Source: Bacteroidota bacterium (GTDB lineage: Bacteria > Bacteroidota > Bacteroidia > UKL13-3). Taken from it: a stretch of DNA of 64,000 bases. Numbering within the stretch: position 1 is the first letter of the stretch; each line of letters begins with the position of its first letter. A program made the position numbers and the translations under genes. Positions 32,878-40,907 of the stretch are shown piece by piece. Location of the stretch: contig JAAFJM010000003.1 in NCBI GenBank assembly GCA_013298895.1, forward strand, positions 62,001 through 126,000. Reading direction: 5' to 3'. Below the pieces are notes generated by a model. It was not told where the DNA came from. It worked only from the letters and a program-made list of their open reading frames with translations, and searched no databases.

Positions 32878-33844
32878 CGTATAAAGTTAAGGTAATTAAA
32901 ATCCAAACAAATTCTTTATATTTACTTATTCCATTTTTATTTTCACTTGCCAAAGCATAAGCCAATTCAGCAGTTTGCCTTATTTTGGGTAATTCATTTA
33001 CAATTTCATTTATTTGTTCCTGCTTTTTAACTGAGTATTTTTTAATTACAAATTGAATAAATGGCATTATAATAAAATATAACAGTGCAATCACAGAAAC
33101 TGTACGTAAAATAACAAACAATGCATCCCATTTGTGTTCTCCATTAAGTAACATTACGATAATTATAAATGATAGTGTAAAACCAAAACCAAGCCATTTT
33201 ATTTTTTTATATTTATGCTTGTTTTTGGGAAGTTCAAATAAATTTACACTAATTACTTTATATTTAATTTCACTCCATTTTTCGGCAAGTAAACTAGGTA
33301 AATTAGACAACCAATAACCTAATACCACACCCCAAATTGCATATAATAATAAGTAAAACACAATTAACCAAAAACTAAAAGAAACACCTGATTTTAAGCC
33401 AAACTCCTTAATAACATTTATAAAAAATACATCAATTGCATTCCAAAAACTCATACCATAAAAAATGGTTTTACTTATTATCATCTGAATGCTTGATTCA
33501 ATCATTGCTATTGAACCAAATACAATGGCACTTATTTTGTTAAAACCAAAACCTTTAAATACAATTGCTCCAAATAATCCTTGAAAGAAAACTGCAAAAT
33601 AAGCAGCAGGTGGAGATTGAGGACTAACAGCCGCTTTTACTAGTATTACAAGTAATGTTGATTGAATAATAATTTTAAAACTTTGGTTACTTAAAAAGGA
33701 AATTAATCCAATAATTATTATTGCAAATCCACCAATAAAAAAACCCGTAAATGGAACCTTAAACAAATGCATTAAGCCACCAAGACTACACTCTGCAAAA
33801 GCCCATAAGGCAGTTAATTTATAAATTGAATTTGTACCATGCAT
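32867..33844 (-). CDS. Conserved polytopic membrane protein in molybdenum-cofactor operon
   Basis: 325 residues from the ATG at 33844; a TTG nine bases upstream is also in frame. It has about seven or eight membrane helices. The N-terminal half (IYKLTALWAFAECSLGGLMHLFKVPFTG, VSPQSPPAAYFAVFFQGLFGA) is Gly/Pro-rich in a way reminiscent of ECF-type S components, and the C-terminal tail (NELPKIRQTAELAYALA) is amphipathic. No named family is recognised. The 11-bp overlap with the NTPase-MobA gene suggests coupled function, perhaps an NTPase-driven transporter or membrane dock for cofactor supply; that is inference. Confidence 0.7.
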   Translation of the reverse strand: MHGTNSIYKLTALWAFAECSLGGLMHLFKVPFTGFFIGGFAIIIIGLISFLSNQSFKIIIQSTLLVILVKAAVSPQSPPAAYFAVFFQGLFGAIVFKGFGFNKISAIVFGSIAMIESSIQMIISKTIFYGMSFWNAIDVFFINVIKEFGLKSGVSFSFWLIVFYLLLYAIWGVVLGYWLSNLPSLLAEKWSEIKYKVISVNLFELPKNKHKYKKIKWLGFGFTLSFIIIVMLLNGEHKWDALFVILRTVSVIALLYFIIMPFIQFVIKKYSVKKQEQINEIVNELPKIRQTAELAYALASENKNGISKYKEFVWILITLTLYDEA

Positions 33845-33904
33845 ACCATGCAATTATAAACAATTTACGTTTATAAAATTAAAGAGTAAAAAATAATTAA
33901 CCAA

Positions 33905-34288
33905 TTAATTTGTATACAAACTATCAAGTTTATTAAACTTAATCAATACATAAGAGGCAATTTGTTTTATTTCAAAATCACTTAATTTTTTACTACTTGG
34001 CATAGCCATATTATAACTTACTCCATTAACCATAATTGGTCCTTTTTGACCATATTTTATAATAGAATCAATGGCTGTAGGATTGTTTTTAATAAAATCA
34101 GAGTTTAACAATGGCGGGTATAATTGGGCTAGTCCACCCCCATCTGTTTGGTGGCAATTGCTACAATTTTTTTCGTACAATTGATAGCCAGAAGCTAAAT
34201 TAACAGTTGCATTGTTAAACTTATTATCAATGCAACTGCTATAAACAGTTATTAAAATACCTAGAACTAATAACTTATTCTTTTTCAT
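33905..34288 (-). CDS. Lipoprotein cytochrome c, class I
   Basis: 127 residues. Lipobox YSSC (C19), haem motif CSNCH (42-46) and a downstream AMPSSKKLSDFEIKQIASYV segment whose methionine is the likely sixth ligand. A small monohaem electron carrier on the periplasmic side. Its start overlaps the SCO1 gene end by 14 bp, so it is the last gene of the exported-protein operon. Confidence 0.9.
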   Translation of the reverse strand: MKKNKLLVLGILITVYSSCIDNKFNNATVNLASGYQLYEKNCSNCHQTDGGGLAQLYPPLLNSDFIKNNPTAIDSIIKYGQKGPIMVNGVSYNMAMPSSKKLSDFEIKQIASYVLIKFNKLDSLYTN

Positions 34289-34907
34289 CTAAAAGTATCT
34301 CAATCTCTTTAATTAATACTTCAGCATCTTTAGCACTTGTGCCATCGTAAATGCCACGCACCCTGCGGTGTTTATCAACTAAAATTAAACCTCCGCTATG
34401 CACATAACCTCCTGGTTCGGTTGAATCAGGCAAGGCAGTTGCATAATATCCATGTGTAGCAATTTCATAAATCGAATCTCTGTTTCCTGTTAAAAAATGC
34501 CATTGCTTGCTATCTGCTCTCAAACGATTTGCAAAATCTTTCAAAACTGCTACCGTATCATGTTCAGGATCGATAGTATGCGACAAAAACACAATATCAT
34601 TATTGCCTTTGTAAGCATTATAAATGGTAAGTAAATTCTTTTTCATTCGAGGGCAAATGGTTGGGCAGGTAACAAAAAAGAAATCAGCCACGTATATTTT
34701 ATTTTTAACCACATCTTGCGTTATTATAGCGCTATCTTGATTAATAAAAGTAAAATCTGGAACTGATTTATAAACAGTATCTACAACTTCTTTACCATCT
34801 ACCATCTTAATATCTACTGCTCTTTCGCCCATTATGGGCAGTTGTTTTTTACCACAAGCAGTAGTTAAAAACAGTATAATTACAATTGGAATTATTTTAT
34901 TTTTCAT
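34275..34907 (-). CDS. SCO1/SenC-family copper chaperone lipoprotein
   Basis: 210 residues. Lipobox TTAC (C18), thioredoxin fold with the copper-binding C81-P-T-I-C85 and distal H170 in GGYVHSGG, plus LSHTIDPEHDT. SCO proteins deliver copper to the CuA site of cytochrome c oxidase or reduce its cysteines. Overlaps its neighbours on both sides (11 and 14 bp), so tightly co-expressed with the cytochrome c. Confidence 0.93.
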   Translation of the reverse strand: MKNKIIPIVIILFLTTACGKKQLPIMGERAVDIKMVDGKEVVDTVYKSVPDFTFINQDSAIITQDVVKNKIYVADFFFVTCPTICPRMKKNLLTIYNAYKGNNDIVFLSHTIDPEHDTVAVLKDFANRLRADSKQWHFLTGNRDSIYEIATHGYYATALPDSTEPGGYVHSGGLILVDKHRRVRGIYDGTSAKDAEVLIKEIEILLDEKE

Positions 34908-35304
34908 TTTTTAAAATAGCCTCAGCAGCTTTAATGCTTTCAAAGGTAATAGAATGTACTTTATTTATTTTTTCTAATTGTAAATTCAAATAAGCTGCTG
35001 CTGTATCAGTTTCATAATTAGGTGTTTGGTATTGATGCATCCAATCAAGCATCAACCTATCGGCAGTGTATAGTTTTACAGAAATTGCTCGTAATGAATC
35101 CTTTAATAATGAATTACTTACGGAATCAAGCCTGTTGTTTATTTTTTGTTTCAAAGATAATACGTAACCCGATTTAGCCATTGCTTCATCGTGTTTTTGC
35201 ATCACTTCTTTGTCAATTTGTTCTGCCTTATTAATACTTGAATTACAAGCTACCAATAGCAATGCAAGCATTAATAGAAATATGGGAAACTTAGCGATGT
35301 ACAT
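34897..35304 (-). CDS. Small helical lipoprotein
   Basis: 135 residues with a clear lipobox (LLVAC, C20) and an all-helical, charged mature part (KEVMQKHDEAMAKSGYVLSLKQKINNRLDS ... RLMLDWMHQYQTPN). Similar proteins accompany SCO1 and YtkA-like genes in other Bacteroidota as far as I recall; the MHQY and HDEAM spots could bind metal, but nothing is proven. It overlaps the genes on both sides. Confidence 0.75.
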   Translation of the reverse strand: MYIAKFPIFLLMLALLLVACNSSINKAEQIDKEVMQKHDEAMAKSGYVLSLKQKINNRLDSVSNSLLKDSLRAISVKLYTADRLMLDWMHQYQTPNYETDTAAAYLNLQLEKINKVHSITFESIKAAEAILKNEK

Positions 35305-35998
35305 GAAAGTTAGTGGTTTTTAAATTAGATATTTCATTATTATCAGTAACACCTAGCATTAAATTAAAGTTTGCATCAGCCATAATATTTATGGTATACG
35401 AGGTATCAAATGTATAATTTTTTAGTCCAATTACATTTGGTTTTAAATTCAAAATGGTATCGTTATTTTGTAACAAAATCAAAAAGGCCTTTTCCAAAAA
35501 ATCAACATGACTGATAGACGCCTTTATATTTAAAATATCACCATTATTAAACGACATATCAGTTGGTGATAAAATTTCAATAGTTGGCTTGGTGTTTTTG
35601 ATGGTATTTAAAACCTTAAAATTTTGTGTTGTAACATACTTCTCGCCATTATGGTTTAAGGTAGTTACTACTATTTGCATTTCGGCATCCATATTTACAT
35701 TTGGTATAAAATTAACCTCAGTCAAAGCCACATTTTTATCTGAATGGCCATAGTACATGTAACTTTCAGTACCTTCTGTCAAGTTCATTACTTGAACAGA
35801 ATAATCGTGAATTTCGTTAATTGCTTCAATTTTTATTTTTATAATAACAATGTCGCTTTCTACATAAACCTTATTAACGCTTGGTGTTACAAAAGTTACG
35901 GTGGGTATATCTGAGGTTATATGCACGTCTTTATTACATGCAATAATTAATAGAAACAAAACTAAAGCCGCTTCTATTTTTATATAATTTTTTTTCAT
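35291..35998 (-). CDS. Lipoprotein with two Ig-like (DUF4625-like) repeats
   Basis: 235 residues, lipobox LIIAC (C21). The mature part contains two similar beta-sandwich units: DIPTVTFVTPSVNKVYVESDIV (from ~29) and TKPTIEILSPTDMSFNNGDILN (from ~136), each starting with P-T-(V/I)-x-(F/I)-(V/L)-(T/S)-P as in DUF4625-type domains that often bind copper-rich partners or act as surface adhesins. The end reads FHVHR. Function unknown; placed by context with the copper-like operon. Confidence 0.7.
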   Translation of the reverse strand: MKKNYIKIEAALVLFLLIIACNKDVHITSDIPTVTFVTPSVNKVYVESDIVIIKIKIEAINEIHDYSVQVMNLTEGTESYMYYGHSDKNVALTEVNFIPNVNMDAEMQIVVTTLNHNGEKYVTTQNFKVLNTIKNTKPTIEILSPTDMSFNNGDILNIKASISHVDFLEKAFLILLQNNDTILNLKPNVIGLKNYTFDTSYTINIMADANFNLMLGVTDNNEISNLKTTNFHVHR

Positions 35999-36012
35999 TG
36001 ATTCTTTTTAGT

Positions 36013-36927
36013 TTAAAATAAATAAATAGCCTGGAGGCTTGTTCGGTATTTAGTATTTACCATGTTTTCGTTTAAACTCTCAGAAATTGGCAATGAAAAA
36101 CTCGCTCCTATTGATATTTTTTTATAATATAAATCCAAACCAATATTGGCGTAAAATCCATTACCTCCAGTATATTTTTGAATTATGTTATTTTTTAAAT
36201 CTTTTTCAGCATATTCAGCCAATATTCCTAAGTTTGGTATGAATGAGGTAATGCGTTTTTTTTGCCAATAAAAAAATCTCAAACTAGTCGATATTCGATT
36301 ACCAAATTGATAGTTTTCATTGGCACCATTTAGTCTATAATTGGCATCTATATTTACACCCCATTTTTTATAACGAGTGGTATAAATAGTAGTAAACAAA
36401 TAATCCCAAGTTCCGGTTCCAATTTGTAAAGCCGGTGCACCATCTTTATCAAACTTACCTGTTGGAGCTTTTATGCCTGCTCCTACCGAAAGTGTATTTT
36501 TCCAACTTAATCGGCTTGTATCACCTGTATTTATGAGTAAATAATTAACCAAAATACTTATGTCCGATAAGCCATGAGTAGTTTCAGAAATCCCTTCTTC
36601 TGTTTTGGTATTAATTTGATAAGGTACAAATGCAAATAATTGAACACGATTTAAAGGATAAAACCTTCCCCAAACTTCTGTTCTTTGTGGCAAATCGGTT
36701 GATAAAGCATTACTTCCAGAACCCAAACCTAAAGACGCTAAAGGTTTTGATTCAAAACTATTTAACTGATGTCTAACACCAATAAAATGCTGTTTAAACT
36801 GCGGTAAAATACCTAAATAACTGCTTGCTACAGCGCTTCCGCATAAATCGCAAGCCAATGAATTACCAATAATTACAAAAACAGCAAAAAAGCTAGCCAA
36901 GGCTAGCTTTGTACTTTTTTTAAACAT
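36013..36927 (-). CDS. Outer membrane beta-barrel (MetA/TmrA-like) transporter
   Basis: 304 residues. Signal peptide ends near NSLACDLCGSA; the mature protein starts with a CxxC (CDLC), then alternating barrel strands (VQLFAFVPYQINT, NTLSVGAGIKAPTGKF, KKWGVNIDANYRLNG, TSLRFFYW) and a final aromatic strand ending in IYLF. The FxPYxIxxKxE and GIKAPTGKFD signatures resemble the phenol-degradation MetA-like barrel family, also seen in metal clusters. Likely moves a small solute or metal through the outer membrane. It sits 2 bp upstream of nothing but the next cluster genes, with a 14-bp gap to the Ig-like lipoprotein. Confidence 0.72.
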   Translation of the reverse strand: MFKKSTKLALASFFAVFVIIGNSLACDLCGSAVASSYLGILPQFKQHFIGVRHQLNSFESKPLASLGLGSGSNALSTDLPQRTEVWGRFYPLNRVQLFAFVPYQINTKTEEGISETTHGLSDISILVNYLLINTGDTSRLSWKNTLSVGAGIKAPTGKFDKDGAPALQIGTGTWDYLFTTIYTTRYKKWGVNIDANYRLNGANENYQFGNRISTSLRFFYWQKKRITSFIPNLGILAEYAEKDLKNNIIQKYTGGNGFYANIGLDLYYKKISIGASFSLPISESLNENMVNTKYRTSLQAIYLF

Positions 36928-36929
36928 AT

Positions 36930-37325
36930 TTAGTTTTCGTTCTCTTTATTACACAAACCAACTATTTGATGAAAAACATCGTGCAAACTATTTAAAGACT
37001 TAATGACATCAGCATCTGAAATCTTTTTACCTTCAATTTGTTTATTTAGTTTTTTCGAATCTTCAGCTAATTTTAAAATGGCTTTTTTTACCTTATCATT
37101 TTTAAATTCGTTTGGAATATTTGATTTTGATAAAGCGCTTGCTTTTTTTGCTAATTCTTTGCTACGTTCTTTTATTGGTTGTAAATTACCTTCTTCACTT
37201 GGGTGAAAAGTTTGTGACATTACACCGTGAAATGATTTTAACTCAGGCCATTTACTCATGGCGTTTTGTGCTTTTGCACCTATTAATACTGTTATTAACG
37301 ATAATACGAATATTATTTTTTTCAT
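36930..37325 (-). CDS. Exported four-helix-type protein of unknown function
   Basis: 131 residues from the ATG at 37325 (MKKIIFVLSLITVLIGAKAQ, signal peptide); an upstream 17-codon extension lacks sense. The mature part is helical with KSFHGVMSQTFHPSEEGNL near the start and SLHDVFHQIVGLC near the end; the His positions resemble four-helix bundles of cytochrome c' or metal-binding type but without a CxxCH. Found beside SCO1/YtkA-like genes, so periplasmic metal handling is a guess. It ends 2 bp before the barrel gene start. Confidence 0.7.
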   Translation of the reverse strand: MKKIIFVLSLITVLIGAKAQNAMSKWPELKSFHGVMSQTFHPSEEGNLQPIKERSKELAKKASALSKSNIPNEFKNDKVKKAILKLAEDSKKLNKQIEGKKISDADVIKSLNSLHDVFHQIVGLCNKENEN

Positions 37326-37393
37326 TTTGAAAGTTCTTTGTTTGATTGTTTTAACAGCACCTTGCTGTAATTGCATTAATTGAAAATTTATTA

Positions 37394-38227
37394 TTAAATA
37401 GTTACATCAAAATAGATGGTATTATCCATTACATTGCCATTTTTCTTCAATGTAATTTTTACTCGCCAAGCACCAGGCATACTGTAATTTACTGTACCTT
37501 TATAATGTCCATCAGCAGTAAATGTTGGATTGATATTACCTGTAGAACCATGACCCATGCTCAACATAAGAGGTTCGATTTCGACAGTATAATCATTAAC
37601 CGAAGCATAGCTTGTTAATGATTCAGCTTTATGCAATGCAACTTCAAAATTATTTAAACCTGCAATTGGTTTTTTACTACTTACTAAAGTTACATATAAT
37701 AATGAGCTGTCATCTGCTGCAATTACAGTACTTTTAACTAATGGCAAGGTAGGACTAACTACATTTATGTCTAATTCACCCTCCCCTTCCATATCTACTT
37801 TGTGGTTATGGAAATGCATATGTAAATGCCAATTTCCAGCCATAGTGAATATAATATTGGCTTTCCAAAATTTATCAGTAGGAATAGAAACATCTTGGTT
37901 TTCTGTTGGGCACGAATGTTCCATATCTCCTACTGTCATCATAGGTTCTGCTTCAAAATGTCCATCATTTAAACGCGCATTTGTAACCGAATCGTACATG
38001 GCTACAAATAGTTGATTATATCCCACAAAAAGATTTCCTGTGCTATAAACTACTGCTTTGGCCGATGCGCCAATTATGTAAGTTTCGCCTATTTTAACAT
38101 AACTGCTTGGTATGGTATCAGTATTAACTGTAGGTGTATTATTTGTTGTAGATTCTTCTTTTTTGCACGCATTAAGTGCAACCAATACAATTGCAAAAGC
38201 AATTGTGGCTAATTTATTAAATTTCAT
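37394..38227 (-). CDS. His/Met-rich lipoprotein with YtkA-like domains
   Basis: 277 residues, lipobox LNAC (C21). Two FixH/YtkA-like beta-sandwich domains; the first has the striking metal-site stretch NWHLHMHFHNHKVDMEG plus MGDMEHSCP, the second MLSMGHGSTGNINP and the typical GTVNYSMPGAWRVKITL. The density of His and Met implies copper binding in the periplasm. Next to SCO1 and cytochrome c, a role in copper delivery or resistance is the best inference. Confidence 0.82.
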   Translation of the reverse strand: MKFNKLATIAFAIVLVALNACKKEESTTNNTPTVNTDTIPSSYVKIGETYIIGASAKAVVYSTGNLFVGYNQLFVAMYDSVTNARLNDGHFEAEPMMTVGDMEHSCPTENQDVSIPTDKFWKANIIFTMAGNWHLHMHFHNHKVDMEGEGELDINVVSPTLPLVKSTVIAADDSSLLYVTLVSSKKPIAGLNNFEVALHKAESLTSYASVNDYTVEIEPLMLSMGHGSTGNINPTFTADGHYKGTVNYSMPGAWRVKITLKKNGNVMDNTIYFDVTI

Positions 38228-38230
38228 AAA

Positions 38231-38325
38231 ATTATTTGTTTAAGTTTAAAAGATTGAAAATGTTGCTTCGATGAAGCAATTGTTTGTTTAAGAAAAATAT
38301 CAAACAGTTTATTTAAACAAATAAT
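38231..38325. repeat. 13-bp inverted repeat around an inner hairpin
   Basis: ATTATTTGTTTAA (38231-38243) and TTAAACAAATAAT (38313-38325) are exact reverse complements; between them TTGCTTC-GAT-GAAGCAA (38263-38279) forms a 7-bp hairpin. It spans the gap between the Cys-rich protein gene, including its stop codon, and the YtkA-like gene. Could be an attenuator or RNA stability element. Confidence 0.45.
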
Positions 38326-38693
38326 AAATTGGGTGGGTGAAATACTGATGAAAAACTTAAATAATTATATAAGTTTTTATAGTCAGAAAAATATGCAGTT
38401 AATGGTATTGAAAACTTAAAATCAATTGATTTATAAACTTCCAATACCGTTACTATTTCATTAATATCTTTAATTGTAGTTGGTAATTTTTTTGATGCAG
38501 GTTCTTCAGTTTTTGAAAGTTTATCATTTAAAAAACAACTTCCTTCGCAGCATGAACGTGGGTTATACTTGTTAATACAAAGTGTATTGGCAATATATGT
38601 TTTATTGGCATGGTAATAGCTTATAACAGCTAGTTTAGCTATTATTTGGCTAATAAAAACCAATATTAACAATATGGCAATTCCTTTTTTCAA
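38313..38693 (-). CDS. Small Cys-rich membrane-anchored protein
   Basis: 126 residues from TTG at 38693, only 6 nt after a perfect -7 box; no ATG lies near the N-terminus. One hydrophobic N-terminal segment (IAILLILVFISQIIAKLAVI), then the motif YIANTLCINKYNPRSCCEGSCFL with C39, C48, C49 and C53. The same pattern (Y-x-A-x-x-L-C-x-N ... C-x-G-x-C-(F/Y)-L) is widespread in Bacteroidota beside copper or oxidase genes, with no known function. It opens the exported-protein operon. Confidence 0.78.
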   Translation of the reverse strand: MKKGIAILLILVFISQIIAKLAVISYYHANKTYIANTLCINKYNPRSCCEGSCFLNDKLSKTEEPASKKLPTTIKDINEIVTVLEVYKSIDFKFSIPLTAYFSDYKNLYNYLSFSSVFHPPNLLFV

Positions 38694-38699
38694 GTATTA

Positions 38700-38707
38700 C
38701 AAATGTA
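38700..38707 (-). promoter_or_regulatory. -7 box of the exported copper-like operon
   Basis: TACATTTG on the minus strand, a full TAnnTTTG match, ends 6 nt before the TTG start at 38693. The -33 position is not consensus, which would fit a regulated promoter. Confidence 0.6.
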
Positions 38708-38743
38708 TTAGATACAACTCTTAATTTAATCCTAAAAATAAAA

Positions 38744-38953
38744 TTAAGCTTTCTTCAAAAATTCAGCTTTTAAAACCATCATAGATTTTTCTACTTTGCC
38801 TTCTACTTCATTTGGATCATCTGTTAAACGAATATTTTTAACTACTGTACCACGTTTAATAACCGATGAAGAGCCTTTTACTTTTAAATCTTTAATAATC
38901 GTAACTGAATCACCTTCGGCTAATAATGTTCCATTGCTGTCTTTAACTTCCAT
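38744..38953 (-). CDS. PhnA-like (YjdM C-terminal domain) protein
   Basis: 69 residues: [41 protein letters not shown] is the SH3-like C-terminal domain of the PhnA/YjdM family. The N-terminal zinc ribbon of the ~110-residue full-length protein is absent, and no frame upstream supplies it, so this is a standalone domain form. The name PhnA is historic; the protein is not a phosphonoacetate hydrolase. Role unknown. Confidence 0.87.
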   Translation of the reverse strand: MEVKDSNGTLLAEGDSVTIIKDLKVKGSSSVIKRGTVVKNIRLTDDPNEVEGKVEKSMMVLKAEFLKKA

Positions 38954-38989
38954 AATTTGTTGAGTATTTTTGAATGAGTAATATGGTTA

Positions 38990-38997
38990 CGAAAGTA
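38990..38997 (-). promoter_or_regulatory. Variant -7 box (TACTTTCG) for the PhnA-like gene
   Basis: TACTTTCG on the minus strand ends 36 nt before the ATG at 38953; identical to the variant box in front of the DUF6580 gene at 61449-61456. Confidence 0.4.
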
Positions 38998-39214
38998 ATT
39001 TATTTGCTTTGTAATAAAGGTTACCACAACCATGATTTTTGTTTTGAATGGTTTAATAAGTTGGGAAATTTGTCTGAATAATTATAAAATCAATGTTATA
39101 TGAGATTTTGGTCAGGAGACACAACAACGGGCAATATTTTCAGATAACCTTACGTTAATAGCTAGCAATATTCTTTTTCGGGTTTGGAATTTAACTTTTT
39201 CGAATTTACAACCT

Positions 39215-40858
39215 TTAACCCAAATATTTTGCTACCAATGGCATTCTGCGTCCTGGGCCGAATGATTTGGATGAAACCCTTAATACTGGTGGTGCTTGTA
39301 AGCGTTTCCACTCGTTATTATTTACCATTTTTAAAGTACGTTTTACCAATTCTTCACTAAATCCTAAAGCTATAATTTCATTTGGCCCTTTTCGTTCTTC
39401 AATATAGTGGTTCAAAATAGCATCCAATACTTCGTAATCCGGCAATGAATCGCTGTCTTTTTGATTTGGTCGTAACTCGGCACTTGGAGCTTTGGTGAGT
39501 ATATTTTTAGGTATAATTTCTTCATTTCGATTGATAAATTCACAAAGTGCATATACCTCCGTTTTATACAAATCGCCAATAACTGAAATACCTCCACACA
39601 TATCGCCATACAATGTTCCATAACCTACAGCTAGCTCGCTTTTATTGGATGTATTTAATAAAATATAGCCAAATTTATTGGCCAAAGCCATTAAAATAAC
39701 AGCACGACTGCGGCTTTGCATGTTCTCTTCTGCAATATTAAATTCAGTATTTTCAAACTGCTTGCTTAATGTTTGTTGCAATGCTGCAAAAGTATTTTCA
39801 ATGGAAATCAAATCGCTTTTTACACCTAAATTTTCAACCAGTTTTTGCGAATCAGAAACCGAATGATCGCTGCTATATTGTGAAGGAAGCATAACTGCCA
39901 TTACATTTTCAGCTCCTAAAGCCTTAGCTGCTAAGCAAACTACCAAAGCCGAATCAACACCACCCGAAAGACCTAAGATAGCTTTGCTAAATCCTTGTTT
40001 TCTAAAATATTCTTTAATGCCTAATACCAAAGCCTGCTCAATATCTTGGTAATTGATTTGATTGGTTTGAGGTATTTCAGTAATTAAATTTTGATTATTC
40101 AATTCATTTAAATCAACCGAAATTACATCTTCCTCAAAATGTCTCAATTGATTAACAAGCTTGCCTTTGCTATTTAAAACACAACTTCCACCATCAAAAA
40201 TTAATTGAGTTTGAGCACCAATATGATTTACATAAAGCAATGGTAAATTATATTTTACAGCATTGTTTTTTAAAACATTTAGCCTTGTATTTATTTGAAC
40301 TTTACTATATGGTGAGGCTGCAATATTAATAATGCAATCAGGATTTTGTTTTATCAATTCATCCATTGGAGAGTTGATATACATCGGATTTTCACTCAAA
40401 TTCCATAAATCTTCGCAAATAGTTACCGCTAATTTTTTGCCTTTATAATTTACTATTTCAAAGGTTCTGTTAGGTTCAAAATATCGGTATTCATCAAACA
40501 CATCGTAATTAGGTAATAATGTTTTATGAATAATTTGTTGCACTTTTCCATCAGCTAAAAAGTAGGCTGAATTATATAAATCTTTTCCTTCAACTTTTGG
40601 GTTAACGGTGGGAGCACCAACAATAGCAGCTATCCCAACACATTGTTTAGCAATCAACTGAACACTTTCGTTACATAAATTTATGAAATCATTAAACTCT
40701 AAAAAATCGCGAGGAGGATAACCACAAACTGATAATTCAGAAAAAACCACTAAATCGGCATTGTCTAGTTTAGCCTTATTAATAGCATCCAATATTTTTT
40801 GAGTATTCAATTCAAAATTACCTGTGTGGTAATTCAATTGTGCAAGTGTAATTTTCAA
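39215..40858 (-). CDS. nadE: Glutamine-dependent NAD+ synthase
   Basis: 547 residues: an N-terminal nitrilase-type glutaminase (catalytic Glu in VVFSELSVCGYPPRD, Lys in IIHKTLLPNYDVFDEYRYF, Cys in VTICEDLW) and a C-terminal ATP-dependent amidotransferase (P-loop SGGVDSALV, then SNKSELAVGYGTLYGD). It makes NAD from deamido-NAD with ammonia drawn from glutamine. MKITLAQLNYHTG is a normal beginning, but the codon used at 40858 is TTG. The 261-bp gap upstream of the preceding PhnA-like gene's start (38954-39214) separates the genes; it holds a promoter box and an unexplained GC-richer stretch near 39112-39135. Confidence 0.94.
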   Translation of the reverse strand: MKITLAQLNYHTGNFELNTQKILDAINKAKLDNADLVVFSELSVCGYPPRDFLEFNDFINLCNESVQLIAKQCVGIAAIVGAPTVNPKVEGKDLYNSAYFLADGKVQQIIHKTLLPNYDVFDEYRYFEPNRTFEIVNYKGKKLAVTICEDLWNLSENPMYINSPMDELIKQNPDCIINIAASPYSKVQINTRLNVLKNNAVKYNLPLLYVNHIGAQTQLIFDGGSCVLNSKGKLVNQLRHFEEDVISVDLNELNNQNLITEIPQTNQINYQDIEQALVLGIKEYFRKQGFSKAILGLSGGVDSALVVCLAAKALGAENVMAVMLPSQYSSDHSVSDSQKLVENLGVKSDLISIENTFAALQQTLSKQFENTEFNIAEENMQSRSRAVILMALANKFGYILLNTSNKSELAVGYGTLYGDMCGGISVIGDLYKTEVYALCEFINRNEEIIPKNILTKAPSAELRPNQKDSDSLPDYEVLDAILNHYIEERKGPNEIIALGFSEELVKRTLKMVNNNEWKRLQAPPVLRVSSKSFGPGRRMPLVAKYLG

Positions 40859-40907
40859 AATTCGTATAATTTGCTTTTAGCAATAACCAATCAAAACATT
40901 GATTGAT

